64,000 bases of DNA from Streptomyces sp. L2 (GCF_004124325.1 NZ_QBDT01000001.1:5704001-5768000), one strand, 5' to 3'. Positions 33,319 through 42,998 are shown, counted from the first letter of the stretch. Notes: generated by a model not told the origin, from the sequence alone. A program made the numbers and translations.

Positions 33319-34617
33319 TCAGCCGGTGATCGGCTCGGCGACGTCCTTGGGGGCGGGTGGCGTGGCGGCCGCTCGGCGCTCTCGCATGCGGATCGCGTGC
33401 TCGTCCGTCCTGGCGTCGTACCTCATCAGGCCCGGCAGGCACAGCGCCAGCAGGCCGATCGCGCCCGCGCAGGCCAGGCCGCCGGACCAGACGGAGGCCC
33501 GTACGCCCGCCCAGGCGGCCACGCCGCCCGCGCGGACCTGGCCCAGCTGCGGGCCCACCGAGTAGGACAACAGTTCGATCCCGGCGAGGCGGCCGCGCAG
33601 CTCGTCCGGGATCGTCTGGTTCCACATCGCGGACCGGAAGACCCCGCTGACCATGTCGAAGGCGCCGCTCGCCGCCAGGAGCAGCAGTACCAGCCAGACG
33701 TTCCGGCAGAGTCCGGCCCCCGCGACCGCGACGCCGAAGCCAGTGGCCGCGAGGGCGACCATCCGGCCGTGCCGGTGGACGCGCGAGGTCCAGCCGCTGG
33801 TCAGGCTCACCAGCAGCGCGCCGGCCGGGAGGGCCGCGTACATCAGGCCCAGGGACCAGGGGGCGTCCAGGTCGTCCGCGAGGAACGGCAGCACCGCGAG
33901 CGGCATGGCGAGGAACATCGCCGCGAGGTCGACGGCGTACGTGCCGAGGAGGTCCTTGCGGCTCCAGGCGTAGCGGGCGCCCTCCGCGATGGCCTGCAGC
34001 GAGGGCTTCGCCGCCTCGTGGGAGGCGGGGGAGGGGGCGATGCGCACCATGAACGCCAGCGAGACGGCGAAGGTCAGCAGGTCGGTGGCGTAGGCCCAGC
34101 CGAGGCCCGCGTACGCGACGACCACACCGGCGAGGGCCGGGCCGGCGACTCCGCCGACGGTCCACCGGAAAGAGTTCAGGGAGGCCGCGGCGGCCATGTC
34201 GTCGTGGGCGACGATGCGGGGCCACAGGGAGTCCAGGGCGGGGCGCTGTACGGCGCCCATCGCGGAGGACAGCGCGGCCACGAGGTACAGCGGCCAGACA
34301 GCGGGGTGCGGGAGCAGGGCGTTGCCCAGCAGGGCCACGCTGAGCAGGCCCTGGCCGGCCTCGGTCCACACGATCAGGCGGCGCTTGTCGAAGGCGTCGG
34401 CGAGGGCGCCGCCGTACAGGCCGCAGAGGATCAGGGGGAGCAGTTCTACGGCGCCGATCGCGCCGACGGCTGCCGCCGAGCCGGTGAGGTCCTTCAGCTG
34501 GACGGGGAGGGCGACGAAGGTCAGGAAGCTGCCGAAGTTGCTGATCAGGCCGGAGAGCCAGAGTCTGCGGAAGTCGAGCGAGGCTTTCCAGGGGGCGAGG
34601 TCGGGCAGCAGGGTCAC
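33319..34617 (-). CDS. MFS transporter (EntS-like)
   Basis: 432-residue exporter with 12 helices of the enterobactin-exporter/multidrug type. Seen: FRRLWLSGLISNFGSFLTFVALPVQL at the first helix, LYGGALADAFDKRRLIVW (MFS motif A between helices 2 and 3), and the mid-loop. Start GTG 34617 keeps the VTLLPDLAPWKASLDFRRLW N-terminus usual in relatives; an upstream ATG at 34671 is possible but adds an unconserved tail. Substrate unknown; no siderophore genes adjoin. Confidence 0.88.
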   Translation of the reverse strand: MTLLPDLAPWKASLDFRRLWLSGLISNFGSFLTFVALPVQLKDLTGSAAAVGAIGAVELLPLILCGLYGGALADAFDKRRLIVWTEAGQGLLSVALLGNALLPHPAVWPLYLVAALSSAMGAVQRPALDSLWPRIVAHDDMAAAASLNSFRWTVGGVAGPALAGVVVAYAGLGWAYATDLLTFAVSLAFMVRIAPSPASHEAAKPSLQAIAEGARYAWSRKDLLGTYAVDLAAMFLAMPLAVLPFLADDLDAPWSLGLMYAALPAGALLVSLTSGWTSRVHRHGRMVALAATGFGVAVAGAGLCRNVWLVLLLLAASGAFDMVSGVFRSAMWNQTIPDELRGRLAGIELLSYSVGPQLGQVRAGGVAAWAGVRASVWSGGLACAGAIGLLALCLPGLMRYDARTDEHAIRMRERRAAATPPAPKDVAEPITG

Positions 34618-34708
34618 GGGGAGCCATGTTCGATCGCCGCCCGGCGGCAAGCAAATACTTTTCCCGCCCACCCACCCGACTCGGCCTGCTGAGAAGTGGG
34701 CCGAAAAA

Positions 34709-35644
34709 CTACCAGGGCGCCGGCGGCGGCGCCGTCAGCGCTTCGGCGAGGCGCGTCAGCCGGTCGCGGAAGCGCCGGCGGGACCGCGGGGGCCCCGCGT
34801 TCTCCCCGGCCGCCGCGCTCACCAGGTGCTGGACGCTGTCCAGGTCCAGCTCGGCCCCGGCCGGCACGGCCAGCGTGTCGTGGGACATCGCCGCCAGCTC
34901 ACCCCCGCCCGCCCCCAACGACAACACCGTCACCCCGGCCCGCCGCGCCGAATGCACCCACTCCAGCAACTTCACCGGCTCTGCCGACCCCGGCCCCTGC
35001 CCTGTTCCCGGCCCCTGCCCCGGACCTGTTCCCGGCCTCGGCCCCGAACCCGGCCTCGGCCCCGAACCCGGCCTCGGCCCCGAACCCGGCCTCGGACCCG
35101 GACCCGGCCCCGGCCCCGGCCTCGGACCCACACCTGACGTCGACCCCGGGCCCCAACCTGACAGCGACCCCGGCCCCGGCCCTGCTCCCGGCCCCGGCCC
35201 TGCTCCCGGCCCCGAACCCGACCCCGACCCGGGCCCCGAACCCGATGCGCGCCCCGGCCCCCAACCTGGCTCCGACCCCGGACCCAAGCCCGCCCCCGCC
35301 CCCGACCCCACTTCCCTCACCCCCGGCGTCACCACCAACAGCGTCTCGCCGCGGCGGGCCGCCTCGATTCGGCCCGGGCCGACCGCGAGGTGGGCCGGGT
35401 CGGTCGGGCGGGCGTGGTGACGTACCAGGGTCGGGGCGAGCTCGGGGGTGCCGGACCACGCGGCCTCGTCCACGAGGTGGGCGGCCAGGTGCCACGGCTC
35501 GTACTCAGCCGTGCCCACCAGCAGCAGGCCGCCGCCGTGCGCCACCACCGACCCCCGCAGCACCCCCGCGAAGCGGCGCGTGGCGTCCAGCCACTCGGTT
35601 CCGGCGAGCACTTCGCGCAGCAGCGCGACCCGTACGGCGTCCAT
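34709..35644 (-). CDS. Conserved actinobacterial protein split by a Gly-Pro-Ser repeat
   Basis: 311 residues, function unknown. Both flanks look conserved: residues 1-110 (VRVALLREVLAGTEWLDATRR, VGTAEYEPWHLAAHLVDEAA) and 220-311 (LLEWVHSARRAGVTVLSLG, DSVQHLVSAAAGE, reminiscent of SIS sugar-isomerase-like folds). Between them about 105 residues are Gly/Pro/Ser repeats (PGPGPGPRPGSGPRPGSG) from 18-bp-type DNA tandem repeats at about 34990-35310. Low-complexity linker replacement in the middle of a compact fold is unusual. ATG 35644. Divergent from the F420 reductase gene. Confidence 0.75.
   Translation of the reverse strand: MDAVRVALLREVLAGTEWLDATRRFAGVLRGSVVAHGGGLLLVGTAEYEPWHLAAHLVDEAAWSGTPELAPTLVRHHARPTDPAHLAVGPGRIEAARRGETLLVVTPGVREVGSGAGAGLGPGSEPGWGPGRASGSGPGSGSGSGPGAGPGPGAGPGPGSLSGWGPGSTSGVGPRPGPGPGPGPRPGSGPRPGSGPRPGSGPRPGTGPGQGPGTGQGPGSAEPVKLLEWVHSARRAGVTVLSLGAGGGELAAMSHDTLAVPAGAELDLDSVQHLVSAAAGENAGPPRSRRRFRDRLTRLAEALTAPPPAPW
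34990..35310. repeat. Degenerate 6/18-bp coding repeats
   Basis: Tandem units such as GGCCTCGGCCCCGAACCC, five nearly identical in the centre (about 35035-35095), decaying outwards, in frame with the Gly-Pro-Ser protein. Very low sequence complexity; likely prone to length change. Confidence 0.9.
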
Positions 35645-35752
35645 GCGACCGCATCCTGTACCAACCCCGCGCCCGCCACCCGCCGTTCACCCCGAATTCG
35701 CCCGCCCCGGTGACGCTCCCCGCGGCGGCGCCGATCACCGTAGAGTCGGCGT

Positions 35753-36475
35753 ATGACCTCAACGACCTCCAGCGAGACCGGCGGCGCGGCGCAGAAGGCC
35801 CCCGCCAAGGACCCCTGGGACCTGCCCGACGTCTCCGGCCTCGTCGTCGGCGTGCTCGGCGGCACCGGACCGCAGGGCAAGGGCCTCGCCTACCGCCTCG
35901 CCAAGGCCGGCCAGAAGGTGATCATCGGCTCCCGTGCCGCCGAGCGCGCGCAGGCCGCCGCCGAGGAACTCGGTCACGGTGTCGAGGGCGCCGACAACGC
36001 CGAGACCGCGCGCCGCAGCGACATCGTGATCGTCGCCGTACCGTGGGACGGCCACGGCGAGACCCTGGCCTCGCTGCGCGCGGACCTGGCCGGCAAGCTC
36101 GTCGTGGACTGCGTCAATCCGCTCGGCTTCGACAAGAAGGGGGCGTACGCCCTCAAGCCCGAGGAGGGCAGCGCCGCCGAGCAGGCCGCCGCCCTGCTGC
36201 CGGACAGCCGGGTCGCCGCCGCCTTCCACCACCTCTCCGCCGTCCTGCTCCAGGACCCGGACATCGACGAGATCGACACCGACGTGATGGTGCTGGGCGA
36301 GGAGCGGGCGGACGTGGAGATCGTGCAGGCGCTGGCCGGCCGCATCGCCGGCATGCGCGGCGTCTTCGCGGGCCGGCTGCGCAACGCCCACCAGGTCGAG
36401 TCGCTGGTCGCGAACCTGATCTCCGTCAACCGCCGGTACAAGGCGCACGCCGGGCTCCGCGTCACCGACGTGTGA
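35753..36475 (+). CDS. npdG: NADPH-dependent F420 reductase
   Basis: 240-residue Rossmann enzyme (Fno family) moving hydride between NADPH and coenzyme F420. VVGVLGGTGPQGKGLAYRLA is the NADP-binding loop, KVIIGSRAAERA gives the 2'-phosphate contacts, and VAVPWDGHGETL plus AFHHLSAVLLQDPD belong to the F420 pocket. Length and order agree with Fno/NpdG enzymes. ATG 35753. Followed after 97 bp by a small membrane-protein gene. F420 reduction supports antibiotic biosynthesis and reductive detoxification in Streptomyces. Confidence 0.95.
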   Translation: MTSTTSSETGGAAQKAPAKDPWDLPDVSGLVVGVLGGTGPQGKGLAYRLAKAGQKVIIGSRAAERAQAAAEELGHGVEGADNAETARRSDIVIVAVPWDGHGETLASLRADLAGKLVVDCVNPLGFDKKGAYALKPEEGSAAEQAAALLPDSRVAAAFHHLSAVLLQDPDIDEIDTDVMVLGEERADVEIVQALAGRIAGMRGVFAGRLRNAHQVESLVANLISVNRRYKAHAGLRVTDV

Positions 36476-36572
36476 GCCGGGGAGAGGGATGAGGGACACT
36501 GGTCGGCGAAGCGGTACGGCAGAGCAGTACCGCCGCAGTCCGACCCGTGTCCCCGACAGGAGCCCGACCCCC

Positions 36573-36752
36573 ATGCCCCGGATCGCCCTCTACACCCTCG
36601 TCGTCTGCGTCCTCGCCGTGGCCGCCGCCGTCGTCTCCTTCGCCCAGGGCAGCTGGCTCGGGATCGTCTGGGTGCTGCTGGCGGGCCTCACGTCCAACAT
36701 GACCTGGTACTACGTCAAGCGTGCCAAGGCGACGAAGTCCGTCACCGGCTGA
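36573..36752 (+). CDS. Small two-helix membrane protein
   Basis: 59 residues: ALYTLVVCVLAVAAAVVSFAQG and WLGIVWVLLAGLTSNMTWYY are two membrane helices, with a basic C-terminus (KRAKATKS). ATG 36573 with AGGAG nine bases ahead is preferred over the longer frame starting at 36489. Unknown function; common small protein beside npdG. Confidence 0.78.
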   Translation: MPRIALYTLVVCVLAVAAAVVSFAQGSWLGIVWVLLAGLTSNMTWYYVKRAKATKSVTG

Positions 36753-36776
36753 TCCAGCCCATCACCGGCTGACCCG

Positions 36777-37577
36777 CTACACGCCGGGCGTGCACATGTC
36801 CGGCGTGCCCTCCCAGAAGCGGTACAGCCAGTAGCCGCAGTCCGAGAAGCCCGTGTCCACGTGCAGGCCGCGCAGCACCGCGTCGACCAGGTCGAAGAAC
36901 GCCAGGTTGATCGACGGCACCCACAGCAGCGCGAACACGAACAGCAGGCCGTACGGCGCGAAGGGCTGGATCTGGCGCTTGACGCCGTACGACAGCCAGG
37001 GCTCGATTACGCCGTAGCCGTCCAGGCCCGGGACCGGCAGGAAGTTCAGGATCGCCGCCGACACCTGGAGCAGCGCCAGGAACGCCAGCGCGTACCGGAA
37101 GTCGCTCGGTACGCCGTCCAGAGCGTGCAGCCAGAACGGGGCCGTGCAGACCAGGGCGAACAGGACGTTCGTCAGCGGGCCCGCCGCCGAGATCAGGCTG
37201 TGCCGCCAGCGGCCCCGGATGCGGTCCCGCTCGATGAACACCGCGCCGCCCGGCAGACCGATGCCGCCCATGATCACGAACAGCACCGGGAGTACGACGC
37301 TCAGCAGGGCGTGCGTGTACTTCATCGGGTTCAGTGTGAGGTAGCCCTTCGCGCCGATCGAGATGTCCCCGCTGTGCAGAGCGGTCCGGGCGTGCGCGTA
37401 CTCGTGCAGGCACAGGGAGACCAGCCAGGCCGCCGTCACGAACAGGAACACCGCGACGCCCCGCTGCTCGGCGAACCCCGTCCAGGTCGCCCACCCGGTC
37501 ACGCCCGTGACGGCCAGGATCCCGACGAACACGGGACTGACCCGGCGGTCGCTGCGGCGGGTGGCGGCGGTCGTCAT
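36777..37577 (-). CDS. Site-2 protease-family zinc metalloprotease (M50)
   Basis: 266-residue polytopic membrane protease. HExxH is present in VSLCLHEYAHARTAL (helix 2) and the second zinc motif in NFLPVPGLDGYGV (DG with NxxPxxxxDG). Five to six helices. It cleaves membrane proteins within the bilayer; substrates unknown, anti-sigma factors are the usual ones. ATG 37577. Its gene is convergent with the small membrane protein, 24 bp between. Confidence 0.93.
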   Translation of the reverse strand: MTTAATRRSDRRVSPVFVGILAVTGVTGWATWTGFAEQRGVAVFLFVTAAWLVSLCLHEYAHARTALHSGDISIGAKGYLTLNPMKYTHALLSVVLPVLFVIMGGIGLPGGAVFIERDRIRGRWRHSLISAAGPLTNVLFALVCTAPFWLHALDGVPSDFRYALAFLALLQVSAAILNFLPVPGLDGYGVIEPWLSYGVKRQIQPFAPYGLLFVFALLWVPSINLAFFDLVDAVLRGLHVDTGFSDCGYWLYRFWEGTPDMCTPGV

Positions 37578-37817
37578 GGGCGGGACTCCTGGGGTGCGTC
37601 GGTGGGGTGTGTCGGTGAGGTGCGCGGGGTCGACCGTACAGGTGCGGAGGGAAGGCCGACCGTACCCGGCCGGAGAACGGCGACCACCAGCGCGGCCCGG
37701 ACCGGTCCCTTCGGCCGGAGATCGAGGTCCCCGTAGCCGACGGACCCTCACCCTCGACTCCTCCCGGTTCACGCGCGTCTGAAACCCGGAAGCGGTGACC
37801 CGGCGTCCCCGGTGACA

Positions 37818-40800
37818 ATGGACCCCGTGCGATACCGCCTCCTCGGACCCACCCAGGCGCTCCGCCCCGACGGCACGGCCGTCCCCGTCGGCGGGGCGCG
37901 CCTGCGTGCCCTGCTGTGCGTGCTCGCCCTGCGGGCGGGGCGTACCGTGCCGACGGGAGTGCTCGTCGACGAGGTGTGGGGCGCCGATCCGCCCGCCGAC
38001 GCGGCCGGTGCCCTCCAGGCGCTGGTCGGCCGGCTGCGCCGGGCCCTCGGCGCGGACGCCGTCGCCTCCGCCGAGGGCGGCTACCGGCTCACCGCCACCC
38101 CGGACGACGTCGACCTGACCCGTTTCGACCGGCTCACCGGCGACGGCCTGCGTGCCCTCGCCGACGGCGACGCGGCCAAGGCCGCCGCCGTCCTGGACGA
38201 CTCCCTCGCCCTGTGGCACGGCCCGCCGCTGGCCGACCTGCCCGACCGCACCGCGGACGCCGCCCGCTGGGAGACCCGCCGCCTCGACGCCCTGCGCGGC
38301 CGGCACACCGCCGCCCTCGCCCTCGGCCAGGCCGAACAGGCGCTGCCCGAACTGGCCGCCCTGTGCGACGGCCACCCCCTGGACGAGCCTCTCCAGGCGC
38401 TCCGGCTGCGCGCCCTGCGCGACGCGGGCCGCCCCGCCGAGGCGCTGGCCGCCTACGAGGACGTACGACGGCTCCTCGCGGACCGGCTCGGCTCCGACCC
38501 CGGACCCGAACTGCGCGCCCTGCACGCCGCGTTGCTGACCGAACCCGAACCTGCGCCCAAACCCGCACCCGGCCCCGCCGCCCCGGCGCTCGGCAACCTG
38601 CCCGCCCGGCTCACCTCCTTCGTCGGCCGGGAGACCGACATCGCGGCCATCGGCGCCGACCTCGCCGCCGCCCGGCTGGTCACGCTGCTCGGCCCCGGCG
38701 GCGCCGGCAAGACCCGGCTGTCCCAGGAGGCGGCCGACGCCGTACGGCACACCGTCCGCGACGGCGTGTGGCTGGCCGAACTCGCGCCCGTGGACGACCC
38801 CGACGCCGTACCTCGGGCCGTCCTCACCGCGATCGGCGCCCGCGAGACGGTGCTGCACGGGGCGGGCGTGGAGACCATGCGTGCCGTGTCCGAGCGCAGC
38901 GACGACCCCGTCGCGCGGCTTTTGGAGCACTGCGCCCGGCGCCGCATGCTGATCATCCTCGACAACTGCGAGCACGTCGTCGAGGCCGCAGCCCACCTCG
39001 CCCAGCTCCTCCTGGCCCGCTGCCCCGGACTGACCGTGCTCGCCACCAGCCGCGAACCCCTGGGCGTGCCGGGGGAGTTGGTGCGGCCCGTGGACCCGCT
39101 CCCGGAGCCGGTCGCGCTGCGCCTGCTCGCCGACCGGGGCGCCGCCGCCCGGCCGGACTTCCAGGTGGCCGGTGACCCGGCGGCCTGCGCCGAGATCTGC
39201 CGCCGCCTGGACGGCCTGCCCCTGGCGATCGAGCTGGCGGCGGCCCGGCTGCGCATGCTGACACCCCGCCAGATAGCTGACCGGCTCGACGACCGCTTCC
39301 GGCTGCTCACCTCCGGCAGCCGCACCGTGCTGCCCCGCCAGCAGACCCTGCGCGCCGTCGTCGACTGGTCATGGGAGCTGCTCGACGCGGACGAACGCGA
39401 GGTCCTGGCCCGGCTGTCGGTGTTCGCCGGCGGCTGCGACCTGGCCGCCGCCGAAGCCGTGTGCGGGCCCGCCGCGCTCGACGCGCTCGGCTCCCTCGTC
39501 GACAAGTCCCTCGTGGTCGCCGCCCCGTCGGCGGACGGCGCGATGCGCTACCGGCTGCTGGAGACCGTCGCCGAGTACGCCGCCGAACGGCTCGACGAGA
39601 CCGGCGACCGGACCGTCGCCGAGCGCGCCCATCTGACGTACTACCGTGAACTCGCCCGCACCACCGACCCGTTGCTGCGCGGCTCCGGACAGCGCGCCGC
39701 CATCGAACGGCTCCAGCTGGAGTACGAGAACCTGCGCACCGCCCTGCGGCACGCCGTCGCCGTACGCGACGAGCAGGAGGGCCTGTCGCTCGTGCTTTCC
39801 ATGGTCTGGTTCTGGCAGATGCGCGACCTGCGCATCGAGACCCGCACCTGGTGCAGCGAGGTCATGGCGCTCGGCCCCGACCCGTTCACCGAGCCGGTGC
39901 GCCGCGCCGAGCCGGTCTGGCAGCGCTGCACCGACGTCCCGCCCCCGCTCACCGGGGAACTCCTCGCCGAGGCCCGGCGCGGCGTCCACCTCGCCCATCT
40001 CGCCTGCATGGACACCGAACTCGACCTGTGGCAGACCCCCGAGGCCCAGGCCAAGCTGCGCGTCATCACCCAGGTCTACGAGCCCGGCCTGCCGCAGACC
40101 TGCCGCACCCCGGGCATGGTGTGGTTCTTCGCCGAGATGCTCACCAACGGCGTGGACCGGCTGCGTGTCATCCTCGACGCCGCCGTGGAGACCTGCCGGA
40201 GCCTCGACGGCTACGAGTGGGAGCTGGCCGGGGCCCTCCAGTTGCGCGCCAACCTCCTCGCCAACCGCACCGCGTGGGCGGGCGACGCCGGCCGGGACGC
40301 CGACGAGGCCCTGGAGATCTACCAGCGCCTCGGTGACGTCTGGGGCGCCGCCGAGGCGCTGTCCGCCCGCGGCGAGGCCCATGAACGCAAGGGCGACCAC
40401 CAGCGGGCCGTCTCCGCCTACTCGGCGGCCGTCGAACTCGCCGAACGCCTCGGCGCCCGCGCCCAGATGGCGGTGCTCAACGCCCGGCTCGGCAACGTGC
40501 TCATGGAGACCGGCGAGGCGGAGCGCGGTGAGCGGCTGCTGCGGGACGTCCTCGCCCGTGACGACGGCAGCGGCAGCGAGGCGCGGCCCGCCGCCCGCCT
40601 CTTCCTCGCCTGCTGGCTCTCCCTGACCGACCGGGCCGGTGAGGCCCGTGAGCAACTACGGCTGCTGCGCGAGGACTTCAGGATCGCCCACTTCGTCGTC
40701 TTCGACGCGCTGATCCTCAGCCAGGAGGCCTGGCTGGACGCGCTCGACGGGGCGCCCGAGGACGCCCGCACCCGCATCCGCGACGCGCTGCGGCTCGCCG

Positions 40801-41090
40801 GCGACCCGCTGTCCCAGGCCATCACCCCGCACCTGAACAGCATCTGCCTCACCGTCGCCGCGATGGCCCTCGCCCGCGTCGACGGCGGCGTTCGCGCCCG
40901 CGACGCCGCCCGCTGCCTGGCCACCGCGGACGCCCTGCTGCCCGACGGCCACGTCCCCTCCGGGGTGGAGCGGCGGGTGTACGACCGCACGGTGAGCCGG
41001 ATCCGGGAGGCCCTGGACGAGGAGGCGTACCGGACCGCGTACGCCGAGGGCGGCGGCCTCTCCCTCGCGGAGGCCACCGCCCTGGTGTGA
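37818..41090 (+). CDS. SARP / NB-ARC / TPR transcriptional regulator (AfsR-like)
   Basis: 1090-residue regulator. Residues 1-92: winged-helix OmpR-like DNA-binding domain (MDPVRYRLLGPTQALRPDG, GGARLRALLCVLALRAG); 93-240: bacterial transcriptional activation domain (BTAD); a Pro-rich hinge EPAPKPAPGPAAP; from about 290 an NB-ARC ATPase with Walker A LLGPGGAGKTRL and Walker B MLIILDNCEHV; 560-1090: helical repeats including a TPR region (WGAAEALSARGEAHERKGDH). Lacks a LuxR HTH at the C-terminus. Likely a pathway-type activator; convergent with a DrrAB-like exporter. ATG 37818 or GTG 37812. Confidence 0.93.
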   Translation: MDPVRYRLLGPTQALRPDGTAVPVGGARLRALLCVLALRAGRTVPTGVLVDEVWGADPPADAAGALQALVGRLRRALGADAVASAEGGYRLTATPDDVDLTRFDRLTGDGLRALADGDAAKAAAVLDDSLALWHGPPLADLPDRTADAARWETRRLDALRGRHTAALALGQAEQALPELAALCDGHPLDEPLQALRLRALRDAGRPAEALAAYEDVRRLLADRLGSDPGPELRALHAALLTEPEPAPKPAPGPAAPALGNLPARLTSFVGRETDIAAIGADLAAARLVTLLGPGGAGKTRLSQEAADAVRHTVRDGVWLAELAPVDDPDAVPRAVLTAIGARETVLHGAGVETMRAVSERSDDPVARLLEHCARRRMLIILDNCEHVVEAAAHLAQLLLARCPGLTVLATSREPLGVPGELVRPVDPLPEPVALRLLADRGAAARPDFQVAGDPAACAEICRRLDGLPLAIELAAARLRMLTPRQIADRLDDRFRLLTSGSRTVLPRQQTLRAVVDWSWELLDADEREVLARLSVFAGGCDLAAAEAVCGPAALDALGSLVDKSLVVAAPSADGAMRYRLLETVAEYAAERLDETGDRTVAERAHLTYYRELARTTDPLLRGSGQRAAIERLQLEYENLRTALRHAVAVRDEQEGLSLVLSMVWFWQMRDLRIETRTWCSEVMALGPDPFTEPVRRAEPVWQRCTDVPPPLTGELLAEARRGVHLAHLACMDTELDLWQTPEAQAKLRVITQVYEPGLPQTCRTPGMVWFFAEMLTNGVDRLRVILDAAVETCRSLDGYEWELAGALQLRANLLANRTAWAGDAGRDADEALEIYQRLGDVWGAAEALSARGEAHERKGDHQRAVSAYSAAVELAERLGARAQMAVLNARLGNVLMETGEAERGERLLRDVLARDDGSGSEARPAARLFLACWLSLTDRAGEAREQLRLLREDFRIAHFVVFDALILSQEAWLDALDGAPEDARTRIRDALRLAGDPLSQAITPHLNSICLTVAAMALARVDGGVRARDAARCLATADALLPDGHVPSGVERRVYDRTVSRIREALDEEAYRTAYAEGGGLSLAEATALV

Positions 41091-41109
41091 GCCGCCCACG
41101 GGCCGGCTC

Positions 41110-41155
41110 CGACGTCAGCTCTTCGTGCGGAAGGACGTCAGCTCTTCGTGCGGAA
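41110..41155. repeat. 22-bp direct repeat at the end of the ABC permease gene
   Basis: GACGTCAGCTCTTCGTGCGGAA appears twice with one base between, covering the permease stop codon; the second copy lies beyond it. A recent local duplication with no effect on the protein end. Confidence 0.7.
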
Positions 41156-41953
41156 CTTGTGGATCGCGACCGGCGCCATCACCGCGGTGATCCCCACGGA
41201 CCAGGCCAGCGTCACCCACAGGTCGTGGGCGACCGGACCGCCCACCATCAGCCCGCGGGCCGAGTCGGCCAGCGTGGACAGCGGGTTGTAGTCGGTGAAG
41301 GTCTGGAGCCAGCCCGGCATCGACTTCGTCGGCGCGAAGATCGACGAGCCGAACTGCAGCGGGAACAGCACCAGGAAGCCCATGGCCTGCACGGACTGCG
41401 CGTTCTTCAGCATCACGCCGAGGGTGAGGAACACCCACATGATCGACGAGGCGAACGCCGCGGACAGCCCGACGGTCGCGAACAGCCCCGCCCAGTGACG
41501 GATGTGGAAACCGACCAGGACGGCGACGACCATCAGCACCGCCGTCGCGAACAGCATCCGGCCCAGCTCCACCGCGATCTTCGCGAACAGCACCGAGCCG
41601 CGCCCGATCGGCAGCGACCGGAAACGGTCCATGACCCCGCTGTTGAAGTCCTGGCTGAACCCGGTGCCGACGCCCTGGGAGAGGGTCATGCTCATCATCG
41701 CCAGCATGCCGGGGATGACGTACTGGACGTATCTCTCCTGACCGCCGCCGAGCGCCTGCCCGATCGAGCCGCCGAAGACGTACACGAACAGCAGGGTGAA
41801 CACGATCGGCATCAGCAGCGCGTCGAACATCGACTCGGGGTCCTGGCGGATCCACAGCAGGTTGCGGCGGATCAGCGCGCCGGTGTGCCGCAGGTGGCCG
41901 CGCAGGGAGATACGGGGGTCGGCGGGGACGTGCGTGGTCGTGACGGCGCTCAT
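41138..41953 (-). CDS. ABC transporter permease (DrrB-type)
   Basis: 271-residue ABC-2 type permease with six hydrophobic helices. The DrrB-like pattern: RRNLLWIRQDPESMFDALLMPIVF in the first helix, YVQYVIPGMLAMMSMTLSQ, and SGVMDRFRSLPIGRGSVL (the Glu-Arg-loop typical of these permeases) and SSIFAPTKSMPGWLQTF. ATG 41953 overlaps the ATPase stop (ATGA), so coupled with it. Exports hydrophobic natural products in relatives; here substrate unknown. Confidence 0.93.
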   Translation of the reverse strand: MSAVTTTHVPADPRISLRGHLRHTGALIRRNLLWIRQDPESMFDALLMPIVFTLLFVYVFGGSIGQALGGGQERYVQYVIPGMLAMMSMTLSQGVGTGFSQDFNSGVMDRFRSLPIGRGSVLFAKIAVELGRMLFATAVLMVVAVLVGFHIRHWAGLFATVGLSAAFASSIMWVFLTLGVMLKNAQSVQAMGFLVLFPLQFGSSIFAPTKSMPGWLQTFTDYNPLSTLADSARGLMVGGPVAHDLWVTLAWSVGITAVMAPVAIHKFRTKS

Positions 41954-42975
41954 ACGGCGACCTCCTGGCGGGCGTCGGCGGGGACGGACTCCTGCGGGGC
42001 ACTGGCACGGTGGCCGGTGAGGGACAGGAACACCTCGTCCAGGCTGGGCAGTTCGGTGGTGATGGAGGACAGGGTGATGCCGCGCGCGGTGACGGCGCCG
42101 ACCACGGCGGTCAGCTGCTCGTCGCTGAGGATCGGCACCAGCAGCGTCCCGGTCTCGACGTCGACCGTGGTGCTCGCGAGGCCGGTGATGCCCAGCTCGT
42201 CCAGCATCCCGGCGAGCGGGCGCAGCTCCATCGGGTCCAGCGGCCGGACGCGCAGGCTGCGCCCGCCGACCCTGGCCTTCAGCTCCTCGATGCCGCCGTT
42301 CGCGATGACCTTGCCGCGGTCCACGACGGTCAGCTCGGAGGCGAGCTGCTCGGCCTCCTCCATGTACTGGGTGGTGAGCAGCACGGTGACGCCGTCGCCG
42401 ACCATGGTCTTCACCTCGTCCCAGACCTCGTTGCGAGTACGGGGGTCGAGGCCGGTCGTCGGCTCGTCCAGGTACAGCACGGCGGGCCGGCCGATCATGG
42501 AGGCGGCCAGGTCGAGGCGGCGCCGCATGCCGCCGGAGTAGGTGCTCGCGGGGCGCTTGGCGGCCTCGGTCAGCGAGAACCGCTCCAGCAGCTCGTCGGC
42601 GCGGGCGCGGGCCTCCTTGCGGGGGAGGTCGAGCAGCCGCCCGATCATGTAGAGGTTCTCCCACCCGGGGAGCTTCTCGTCCACGGACGCGTACTGGCCG
42701 GTGAGGCCGATCACCCGGCGCAGCTGGCGGGGCTGGCGTACGACGTCGTAGCCGGCCACGGTCGCATGGCCGGAGTCGGGGGCCAGGAGGGTGGAGAGGA
42801 TCCGTACCAGGGTGGTCTTGCCGGCGCCGTTCGGCCCGAGCACACCCATCACGGTGCCCTCGCGCACGTCCAGGTCGACGCCGTCCAGCGCCTTAGTCTC
42901 GCCGTAGTGCTTGACCAGTCCCCGTACGGTCACGGCGTGGTGTACGCCGGCGGGGTTGTCGTCGATGCGTGTCAT
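41950..42975 (-). CDS. ABC transporter ATPase (DrrA-type)
   Basis: 341-residue nucleotide-binding subunit, daunorubicin-resistance DrrA subfamily. Walker A VLGPNGAGKTTLVRIL near residue 45, signature STYSGGMRRRLDLA, Walker B VLYLDEPTTGLDPRTR, and the C-terminal DUF4162-like domain ending with LPSLDEVFLSLTGH, which is diagnostic of DrrA. ATG 42975. Operon with the permease. A run of TGTCGG repeats lies just upstream. Not necessarily a self-resistance gene, since no cluster is visible. Confidence 0.95.
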   Translation of the reverse strand: MTRIDDNPAGVHHAVTVRGLVKHYGETKALDGVDLDVREGTVMGVLGPNGAGKTTLVRILSTLLAPDSGHATVAGYDVVRQPRQLRRVIGLTGQYASVDEKLPGWENLYMIGRLLDLPRKEARARADELLERFSLTEAAKRPASTYSGGMRRRLDLAASMIGRPAVLYLDEPTTGLDPRTRNEVWDEVKTMVGDGVTVLLTTQYMEEAEQLASELTVVDRGKVIANGGIEELKARVGGRSLRVRPLDPMELRPLAGMLDELGITGLASTTVDVETGTLLVPILSDEQLTAVVGAVTARGITLSSITTELPSLDEVFLSLTGHRASAPQESVPADARQEVAV

Positions 42976-42998
42976 GGAGACGACAGTGCCAGCGCCCG

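Noticed and set aside
36777..38996. 739-residue reading frame spanning the M50 protease and the SARP gene antisense
   Set aside because: Only its last 266 codons (36777-37577) carry family sequence; the remainder is low-complexity antisense of the SARP gene.
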